A stretch of DNA of 6,388 nucleotides from Gemmatimonadales bacterium (GTDB lineage: Bacteria; Gemmatimonadota; Gemmatimonadetes; Gemmatimonadales; GWC2-71-9). Each line of letters begins with the position of its first letter. The stretch's first letter is position 1. The stretch is from assembly GCA_030597435.1 (NCBI GenBank), contig JAUVRV010000170.1:1-6388 (forward strand), read 5' to 3'. A program made the position numbers and the translations under genes. Of the stretch, positions 1-4,956 are shown piece by piece. The notes under the pieces were generated by a model, which saw nothing but the letters and a program-made list of their open reading frames with translations, had not been told where the DNA came from and made no database searches.

Positions 1-519
1 AATCGCCTGGTTCTGTTCCGAAAGAAGCGTGTTAGCCCCCTCTACGATCTCCTCCAAGGTGACGCGCGGGTAGCCATCCTCTTCGATATTCCCCACGAAC
101 AGCTCCGAGAGAAACAGCTGCCGAGGTGTGAGATCCAGCATCTGCCGTTGATCGTAGAGATGGTCCGCGAGATCCCGCATCTGCACTGGGGTCGGCTCGA
201 GAAACTCACGCTCCTCGTACTCGGCTCGCCTACCGCCAGTCTCGAACCCGTCGAGCAGTATGTCTTCCCAATTGACCTCGCCACCGTCTTCGGCTGCGGC
301 CTGCTCCTTCTCCTTTTCCTTCTCCTTGTCAGTTGCTGCCTGATCCTCATCCTCGTCGGGCTCCTGCATCTCGAGGAATGGATTGGTGAGGAGTTCTTCC
401 TTTAGATGTTGCTGCAGTTCCAAGAGCGGCATGTACAGAAGATCCATCGCCTGGTACAGGCGCGGATTCATCCGCAGTTCTTGCTTCATTACTACAGACT
501 GCTGTAGTGACACCCTCAT
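1..519 (-). CDS. rpoN: RNA polymerase sigma-54 factor RpoN, N-terminal 173 residues (3' end off window)
   Basis: This is the start of the alternative sigma factor that binds core RNA polymerase and recognises -24/-12 promoters, which need an AAA+ activator to open. The frame is open from an ATG at 519 to the window edge. Residues 1-51 are the Gln/Leu-rich region I that contacts activators, with LRMNPRLYQAMDLL and then ELLTNPFLEM. Residues 52-85 are an acidic, low-complexity region II linker containing a KEKEKEKE run. Core-binding region III follows, with the family hallmark GNIEEDGYPRVTLEEI at about 143-158. The ATG overlaps the lptB stop in an ATGA junction and has AGGAG 7 nt upstream, so the start is well supported. 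The C-terminal HTH and RpoN box lie outside the window. A gene order ending lptB-rpoN is common in LPS-making bacteria, so identification is firm from the N-terminus and the context together. Confidence 0.95.
   Translation of the reverse strand, partial: MRVSLQQSVVMKQELRMNPRLYQAMDLLYMPLLELQQHLKEELLTNPFLEMQEPDEDEDQAATDKEKEKEKEQAAAEDGGEVNWEDILLDGFETGGRRAEYEEREFLEPTPVQMRDLADHLYDQRQMLDLTPRQLFLSELFVGNIEEDGYPRVTLEEIVEGANTLLSEQNQAI
304..327. repeat. 24-nt homopyrimidine tract encoding a Lys-Glu repeat in RpoN
   Basis: The plus strand is pure C/T for 24 nt and is built of imperfect CTCCTT-like units; the mRNA strand is pure A/G. It encodes most of KEKEKEKE in the RpoN region II linker (residues 65-72). 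The tract is roughly mirror-symmetric around the central TTTT, with mismatches. Confidence 0.7.
491..508. repeat. 7-bp inverted repeat with 4-nt loop within rpoN codons 4-10
   Basis: ACTACAG, four bases, then CTGTAGT form a perfect inverted repeat. In the rpoN mRNA this hairpin begins about 12 nt after the A of the start codon. There is no T-run after it on either strand, so it is not a terminator; it could tune rpoN translation initiation or be chance. Confidence 0.6.
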
Positions 520-1742
520 GCCGCTTCTCCTAATCGCTCCCGCAACCTGGCCGTGAGTGTAGGCCCGAGATAAAGATCGGACACTTGGTCGTTGAACACC
601 AGTTCGCGAACCGTTCCGGACACCTGGACCTTGCCTTCAAACATGATATATGCTCGGTCCACGATATCTAACGTCTGCTCGACATTGTGGTCTGTGATCA
701 AGACCCCAATTCCACGGCGTCTCAGACTCGCCACGATAGTCTGGATATCACTGACTGCGATCGGGTCGACTCCCGCGAAGGGTTCGTCCAACAGCATGAA
801 CTTGGGTGAGGTCACTAGAGCCCTCGTGATCTCCAGTCTCCGGCGCTCTCCTCCCGATAGCTTGTAGGCGGGCACTCCTCGCAAGTATTTGATCGAAAGC
901 TCGTCTAGCAGCTTCTCCAGGCGCTCCGTACGCTCGGTTTCGGACAGAGGTAGGGTCTCCAGGATAGCCTGTACGTTGTCTTCGACTGTCAGCTTTCGAA
1001 AAATCGACGGCTCTTGTGCTAAATATCCGATACCCTGACGGGCGCGCTTGTACATCGGCAGACCCGATATGTCGGCCCCGTCGATACTGATACTACCGGC
1101 ATCAGGACGGATGAGACCCACTATCATATAGAACGTGGTTGTCTTTCCTGCACCGTTTGGTCCCAGCAAACCCACGATCTCACCCTGTCGCAACGTCAAA
1201 TTCACTTCATCCACCACACGACGTCGTTTGTAAGCCTTGGTGAGCCCATGCCCCTGGAGTATGCTCCCAGACCGTTCCACCACTGCTGGGGCCGTGAACG
1301 CTTCGCTCTCACGCAGTGCATGCAGGGCAACCTCAATGAGTTCTTCCCTGACCGAGTCACCGCCTTCAACCAACCCCGCCCATACGTCAGGGAGGATTTG
1401 GAGTCCCTGCTCCAGCACCGCAAAGTCTGACAGTGTTCGTGATGGGGCGGCTCCGCCATGCTGGCTCGGAGCTACCGGCACCGCAACACCGGACGCCAGA
1501 AGTCTCGGCAGGACGGATGTCAGCAAATGATGCCGAACTTCGTCAACCGAAAGGACACCGCGCAACTGCGCCGCGTCACCCTTCTCCCGGCGGAGCAGCT
1601 CGAAGTGTTCCTGACGATAGGCCACCGCCAGCTCTCCGAACACCACCATGCCGGTATCGTCAGCGACCTTTACCATTGCTGCCAGGGCGAGCGCAAGAGA
1701 GGGATCTCGGTCGGCGAGGAGTTCGCGTAGGTGCTCATTCAT
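516..1742 (-). CDS. lptB: LPS export ABC transporter ATPase LptB with a ~160-residue N-terminal extension
   Basis: This cytoplasmic ATPase powers LPS extraction from the inner membrane with LptF/LptG (not in the window). The protein has 408 residues, while LptB is usually about 240. The ABC domain fills residues ~161-408: Walker A GPNGAGKTTT at 194-203, Q-loop Gln243, signature LSGGERRR at 295-302, Walker B FMLLDEP at 315-321, D-loop AGVDP and H-loop His352. It ends with the YLG motif usual for LptB at 391-393, plus a short tail. Every catalytic element is intact. Residues 1-160 are extra, mostly helical in appearance, and not a family I can name. The ATG at 1742 overlaps the lptA stop (ATGA), which suggests translational coupling. 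In-frame GTG codons at 1283 and 1280 would give a normal-length LptB but have no ribosome binding site. The LptB assignment is firm; the job of the extension is unknown. Confidence 0.95.
   Translation of the reverse strand: MNEHLRELLADRDPSLALALAAMVKVADDTGMVVFGELAVAYRQEHFELLRREKGDAAQLRGVLSVDEVRHHLLTSVLPRLLASGVAVPVAPSQHGGAAPSRTLSDFAVLEQGLQILPDVWAGLVEGGDSVREELIEVALHALRESEAFTAPAVVERSGSILQGHGLTKAYKRRRVVDEVNLTLRQGEIVGLLGPNGAGKTTTFYMIVGLIRPDAGSISIDGADISGLPMYKRARQGIGYLAQEPSIFRKLTVEDNVQAILETLPLSETERTERLEKLLDELSIKYLRGVPAYKLSGGERRRLEITRALVTSPKFMLLDEPFAGVDPIAVSDIQTIVASLRRRGIGVLITDHNVEQTLDIVDRAYIMFEGKVQVSGTVRELVFNDQVSDLYLGPTLTARLRERLGEAA
527..531 (-). promoter_or_regulatory. Ribosome binding site of rpoN (inside lptB)
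   Basis: The mRNA reads AGGAG followed by 7 nt and then ATG at 519. It lies within the last codons of lptB and supports the ATGA-overlap start of rpoN, allowing both coupled and independent initiation. Confidence 0.75.
1263..1742 (-). other. Unassigned N-terminal domain fused to LptB (residues 1-160)
   Basis: This segment of the lptB reading frame precedes the ABC ATPase. Residues 12-90 look like alternating helices with a central short strand: PSLALALAAMVKVADDTG, then VVFGELAVAYRQEHFELLRREKG, then VDEVRHHLLTSVLPRLLASGV. A winged-helix-like or helical-bundle fold is plausible. Residues 91-103 look like a flexible Ala/Pro/Ser linker, and 104-147 form further amphipathic helices. There is no signal peptide or membrane segment, so it should be cytoplasmic like the ATPase. 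The spacing of the first part reminds me of helical modules in some restriction or helicase proteins, but that is only an impression. No catalytic motif is visible. Confidence 0.6.
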
Positions 1743-3037
1743 GGTATTGGCTTCTTCTTGGGCTCGAGGTACACACCGTCCGCCGCTCCCATGACCTCTA
1801 CCTTATCCACGGTATCGTCCTTGAATAGGGCCACGATTCGCAATCCGCGCGAGTAGTTCAACGCCGGAGCAGCCGTGCTGTCCTCCTCGTCAAAGATGCG
1901 ATAGAACGCCTGTGCGTTTCCAGCCGCGATCAACTCGGACAGAGTTCTCTCACCGGTTGCGGTACTGTCGAACCGCACAAACAATGTGTCGCCTGCCATC
2001 CAATCATATTCGTTGCTAAGCGAGTCAGTCTTTGCGGTAGCCCGTGCCCTTCCGAAAGCTCTGACCTCGGTCAACAGCTGGTTGGGGATATCCACCGCCA
2101 TGGAATCGCCGACGACAGTGTACGTCTCAGACATCGCCTCGGGTCGTGTCGAATCACCCCACATCTGTGCAGCCTGGAGGTTGCCGTCGGCCAGGCTCAG
2201 TTCGATAGTGTCTCCCACCATGCGCCACTCCGCACTGGTGGCATCGGCACGCCCCTGCGCCTGCACCCAGTTGAGTTGGTCATCAACCAGCCTGAACGCG
2301 ATGCGGCGACCGCGCAGACTGTAACTCACGGAGTCTGCTCCACCGGCCTCGGCATGACCAATGAGAAGACCCTCGCCAACGTTCAAGTCCAACTCGGTGC
2401 TGTCCCCCTTGGCCGAGAAATCGCTGCGGTCAATGGTCACGGCCCCACCAGCATGGGCAATCTCGTTGCCAGTCAGCCTGACTCGTTCTGCCCGGATCAA
2501 GTAGGGCTCCACGTCGGGGTCCTTGATTGATCGGTATTCCACCAGCGGTCGACGGGTCGCGTAGAGCGACGATGTATCGCGCACCTTGGCCACAGCACGC
2601 CAGTACGTGAGTGTAGGGCCGGTGAGCACAGAACCGGTCTCCAGATTCACGAGCCTGACGTTGCCATCGGCCACCAATCGGTCGTCTCGCTCGAAGTAGG
2701 ATGCTCGATCGGCGGTGAGTTCGACGGTCGAGTCCCTGAAGTGGACGTCACCCACAAAATCCGCCCGCCCTATTTCCATGTAGCGCGCCACGCTGTCGGA
2801 CGCACCGCTCCAAACTTGGATTGGACCTCGCGTTCCGTCTGGCCTGCGACAACTCCACCGCACTCCACCGCCTGCGTAGAACCGGACCCGACCTGGTGCC
2901 GGCTCGGCTCTGACTCCCTTACCACCCGTGTAGTCCAGGTGTACGACACAGTCCGGCATGTCCTGAGCCCTGGCTCCCAATGTAGGCAGCATCATGAGTG
3001 CGGCCAGAAGGCAGTGGATTGCGTAAGCACTACGCAT
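1739..3037 (-). CDS. lptA: LptA/OstA-like periplasmic LPS transport protein
   Basis: This protein probably forms the periplasmic bridge that carries LPS from LptC towards LptD. A signal peptide covers residues 1-24: a hydrophobic core CLLAALMMLPTLG, then ARA before Gln25, which fits signal peptidase I. The mature protein is rich in beta-strand patterns typical of the OstA/jelly-roll family: GDVHF..STVELTADRASYFERDDRLVADGNVRL at about 96-129. Later come degenerate ~25-30-residue units of the form strand, L..V.A.G.A.A, at about 245-268, 277-297, 312-336, 351-380 and 399-425. At 432 residues it is more than twice the length of E. coli LptA (185), and so closer to the long OstA-like proteins of other phyla. 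Cys30 and Cys63 could form a disulfide. Its ATG shares one base with the lptC stop (TAATG), and the ribosome binding site is weak, so coupled translation is likely. The family is likely; 'LptA' rather than 'LptD-N-like' rests on gene order. Confidence 0.85.
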   Translation of the reverse strand: MRSAYAIHCLLAALMMLPTLGARAQDMPDCVVHLDYTGGKGVRAEPAPGRVRFYAGGGVRWSCRRPDGTRGPIQVWSGASDSVARYMEIGRADFVGDVHFRDSTVELTADRASYFERDDRLVADGNVRLVNLETGSVLTGPTLTYWRAVAKVRDTSSLYATRRPLVEYRSIKDPDVEPYLIRAERVRLTGNEIAHAGGAVTIDRSDFSAKGDSTELDLNVGEGLLIGHAEAGGADSVSYSLRGRRIAFRLVDDQLNWVQAQGRADATSAEWRMVGDTIELSLADGNLQAAQMWGDSTRPEAMSETYTVVGDSMAVDIPNQLLTEVRAFGRARATAKTDSLSNEYDWMAGDTLFVRFDSTATGERTLSELIAAGNAQAFYRIFDEEDSTAAPALNYSRGLRIVALFKDDTVDKVEVMGAADGVYLEPKKKPIP

Positions 3038-3570
3038 TATCGCCGCTCAACTTCTCCATATCCCGTTGGTCTCACCGTTTCCACATTGCGGAAGTCTGGG
3101 TCAGCAGTAAAGGCTTCACCGGCAAGCCTCTCACCAGTGCCCAAATACACGAAATCACATGGTCCGGTGATCTCGTCCCTTCCCTGATCGTAGTTGATGG
3201 CGCAGGTTGTGAGTTCCCGATTGTCCGGCGTCACAGCCCGCACACTATCGCGAGCCTCCATGTTCTGTGTGCGCCAGTTATACGTCCCATTCAAAGCGGT
3301 CAGAGTGGACCTGATCTCACCCCGAGCGGTTCGGAAGATGATCTTCAGGTTGAACAGCTCCCACGAATCGCGAGATGGATAGTGGTAGGCCGAGTCTGCC
3401 TCGAGCTGGGCGCGCTCCACCCCTTCAGAGGTTATGAACCGGACGAAACCGAACGCTGCCTGGTCGACGGAATCGGGCAACACAGAAGAAGTCGGCGGAC
3501 GTTCCGAATCGGAGCAACCCCCGAAGACACCGGCAATTAGGACCAGAGCCGCAGTCTCATTGATCCGCAT
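3037..3570 (-). CDS. lptC: LptC-family LPS export protein, predicted lipoprotein
   Basis: LptC receives LPS from the LptB2FG transporter and passes it to LptA. The predicted protein has 177 residues. A hydrophobic N-terminus, AALVLIAGVFGGC, ends in a probable lipobox cysteine at residue 19, with Phe rather than the usual Leu at -3. The mature part matches the LptC pattern: LEADSAYHY at 57-64, G.Y....QNMEARDSV.AVT at ~95-114, REL.T..I.YD at 118-128, and G.RLAGEAFTADPDF at 146-160. Cys123 and Cys138 may form a disulfide. The ATG at 3570 was chosen over one at 3681 because it has a strong GGGGGAGGAG ribosome binding site and begins directly with the signal sequence. It overlaps the end of kdsC by 14 nt. 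E. coli LptC instead has an N-terminal transmembrane anchor, so membrane attachment differs here. Confidence 0.88.
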   Translation of the reverse strand: MRINETAALVLIAGVFGGCSDSERPPTSSVLPDSVDQAAFGFVRFITSEGVERAQLEADSAYHYPSRDSWELFNLKIIFRTARGEIRSTLTALNGTYNWRTQNMEARDSVRAVTPDNRELTTCAINYDQGRDEITGPCDFVYLGTGERLAGEAFTADPDFRNVETVRPTGYGEVERR

Positions 3571-4132
3571 GTGACTCCTCCCCCATCGATTCGTCACGCT
3601 CTGAAAGGTACCAATGCACGGCTTCATCCCACTCCCCCCTCGCCTTGAGCAGCACCTCGGCGAACTCCCGGACAGCCCCAAAACCGCCAGCTTTGCTGGT
3701 CACGTAGGCCGCCACCTCACGTACCTCGGGCACGGCGTTCTGGACTGTGACCGGTAGGCCAACGCGTTTGAGTAGCGGTATATCGGGGAGGTCGTCACCC
3801 ACGAATGCGGCCTCATCCCAGGCAGCTCCGGCCCGGTCGAGCATCTGCTGGAACGCGGGTAGCTTTTGTGCGGCCTGATCTTGGAAAACCTCGTCGATCC
3901 CCAACTCGCGCGCGCGTAGCTCAGTCGCTTCGGAAAACCTCCCACTCACGACGACGACCTTTATGCCGGCGGCCTGAAGCAGCTTGATCCCTATCGAATC
4001 CTGAATATTGAACCGCTTCAGCTCGATCGGGCCCTGCGGTCCCGCTCCGATGTACACGCCGGCGTCTGTCATCACACCATCGACATCGAGTCCGACAACT
4101 TTGATTCGCTCAGCTACTGACGGTTGGAGCAC
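3557..4132 (-). CDS. kdsC: 3-deoxy-D-manno-octulosonate 8-phosphate phosphatase KdsC
   Basis: This HAD-superfamily phosphatase removes phosphate from Kdo-8-phosphate to give Kdo, in the cytoplasm. From the GTG at 4132 the protein has 191 residues, close to E. coli KdsC (188). HAD motif I is DVDGVMTD, with nucleophile Asp16 and acid/base Asp18. Motif II is VVVSGR with Ser63. The motif III lysine is probably Lys90 in QKLPAF. Motif IV is VGDDLPDIP with Asp113 and Asp114. The C-terminal TSKAGGFGAVREFAEVLL is typical of KdsC and absent from generic HAD enzymes. No cap domain is present, as expected for this tetrameric class. The GTG has GGAGG 4 nt upstream and overlaps kdsA by 19 nt. An ATG at 4213 in the same frame would overlap kdsA by 100 nt and add non-family sequence, so it was not chosen. 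Confidence 0.93.
   Translation of the reverse strand: MLQPSVAERIKVVGLDVDGVMTDAGVYIGAGPQGPIELKRFNIQDSIGIKLLQAAGIKVVVVSGRFSEATELRARELGIDEVFQDQAAQKLPAFQQMLDRAGAAWDEAAFVGDDLPDIPLLKRVGLPVTVQNAVPEVREVAAYVTSKAGGFGAVREFAEVLLKARGEWDEAVHWYLSERDESMGEESHADQ
3575..3584 (-). promoter_or_regulatory. Strong ribosome binding site of lptC (inside kdsC)
   Basis: The mRNA reads GGGGGAGGAG, with GGAGG centred about 6 nt before the ATG at 3570. This decides the lptC start in favour of the lipoprotein signal sequence rather than the upstream ATG at 3681. It is the strongest ribosome binding site seen in the window. Confidence 0.8.
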
Positions 4133-4944
4133 CCAGCCTCCGGTGTTGGAGATCGTGCATGCCAGACCCGGAACGCGCTCAGGAGCAATCCCTCGAGTTC
4201 GGCTAGCGGCCACATGCTGGCCCCGTCACTGGGAGCTTGGCTCGGTGACGGGTGTGTCTCTATGAAAAAACCATCGGCGCCCGCCGCCGCAGCGCCGCAC
4301 AGCAAGCTTGGTACATACTCCGGCTCACCACCACTACTCATGTCTACCCCACTACCGGGCCGTTGTACCGAGTGGGTCACGTCGAACAGCACAGGACAGC
4401 CTGTCGCCGTTTTGAGGCGGGTGAAATTCCTCATGTCTACCACCAGGTCACCGAAACCAAAGAAGCTGCCCCGCTCGGTAACGACCACGTCGGATCCTCC
4501 CGCCCCTATGACCTTGTCGACAGCCCCGCTCATGGCTTCCGGCGCCATCCACTGCCCCTTCTTTATGTTGACCGGCTTCCCCGCGGCTCCCGCCGACTCG
4601 AGCAGATCTGTCTGTCGGCAGAGAAACGCCGGGATTTGTAGCGCATCCACACAGGGGGCCACATGCTCCACCTGCCAAGTCTCGTGCACATCGGTGAGGA
4701 CGGGCAACCCGACCTCCTCGCGAACCAGCGACAGTGCCTCTATCCCAGCTTCCAGGCCGGGGCCTCGGTGCGCATGCCGGTTGGTTCGATTAGCCTTGTC
4801 GAAACTCGCCTTGAAGATTGCCCGAAAACCCAGTCGCTGGGCCAGCTCCGCAAGCTTCCGGGCCACTTGGAGGTTCAGGGCATCGTCCTCCAAAACACAT
4901 GGACCGGCAACCACAACCGGGCTAGGACGCCAGAAACTCTCCAT
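4114..4944 (-). CDS. kdsA: 3-deoxy-8-phosphooctulonate synthase KdsA, metal-dependent type
   Basis: The enzyme condenses phosphoenolpyruvate with arabinose 5-phosphate to give Kdo-8-phosphate. The 276 residues form the usual TIM barrel of the DAHP-synthase family. Visible motifs are VVVAGPCVLED at 10-20, FKASFDKANRTN at 44-55, RGPGLEAGI at 60-68, TDVHE at 84-88, LQIPAFLCRQTDLL at 102-115, VNIKKGQWMAP at 125-135, ERGSFFGFGDLVVDMR at 157-172 and APSDGASM at 237-244. Cys16, His191, Glu229 and Asp240 match the spacing of the Aquifex metal ligands (Cys11, His185, Glu222, Asp233), so this is the metal-dependent class; the E. coli type has Asn in place of the Cys. The stretch after KKGQ reads WMAPEAM instead of the common FLAPWDM. 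The ATG lies 1 nt after the pyrG stop. Confidence 0.96.
   Translation of the reverse strand: MESFWRPSPVVVAGPCVLEDDALNLQVARKLAELAQRLGFRAIFKASFDKANRTNRHAHRGPGLEAGIEALSLVREEVGLPVLTDVHETWQVEHVAPCVDALQIPAFLCRQTDLLESAGAAGKPVNIKKGQWMAPEAMSGAVDKVIGAGGSDVVVTERGSFFGFGDLVVDMRNFTRLKTATGCPVLFDVTHSVQRPGSGVDMSSGGEPEYVPSLLCGAAAAGADGFFIETHPSPSQAPSDGASMWPLAELEGLLLSAFRVWHARSPTPEAGCSNRQ
4137..4141 (-). promoter_or_regulatory. Ribosome binding site deciding the GTG start of kdsC (inside kdsA)
   Basis: The mRNA has GGAGG, then 4 nt, then GTG at 4132. The spacing is a little short but usable. There is no ATG near the expected N-terminus, so this site is the main support for the GTG start. Confidence 0.65.
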
Positions 4945-4956
4945 CTCACGCGTGAG
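4945..4956. repeat. Perfect 12-bp palindrome between pyrG and kdsA
   Basis: The sequence CTCACGCGTGAG is its own reverse complement. It covers the last codons and stop of pyrG and ends directly at the kdsA ATG. The likely kdsA ribosome binding site GGAG (4958-4961) lies just before it in the mRNA, so the palindrome fills the otherwise long 13-nt spacer. In RNA it could fold as a 4-bp stem with a CGCG loop. Confidence 0.7.

Noticed and set aside
148..405. Plus-strand 85-codon frame with a very hydrophobic stretch resembling a membrane protein
   Set aside because: The Leu-rich stretch is simply the complement of the Lys/Glu and acidic codons of the RpoN linker; it is a shadow.
491..508. Hairpin as a transcription terminator between lptB and rpoN
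   Set aside because: It lies inside rpoN, has a short AT-containing stem and no following T-run, and would abort an essential downstream gene.
3571..3681. Longer LptC starting at 3681
   Set aside because: It would put 37 non-family residues before the signal peptide and overlap kdsC by 125 nt, while the ATG at 3570 has a strong ribosome binding site.
4133..4213. Longer KdsC starting with ATG at 4213
   Set aside because: It overlaps kdsA by 100 nt and makes KdsC ~27 residues longer than the family. The GTG at 4132 gives the expected length and has GGAGG upstream.
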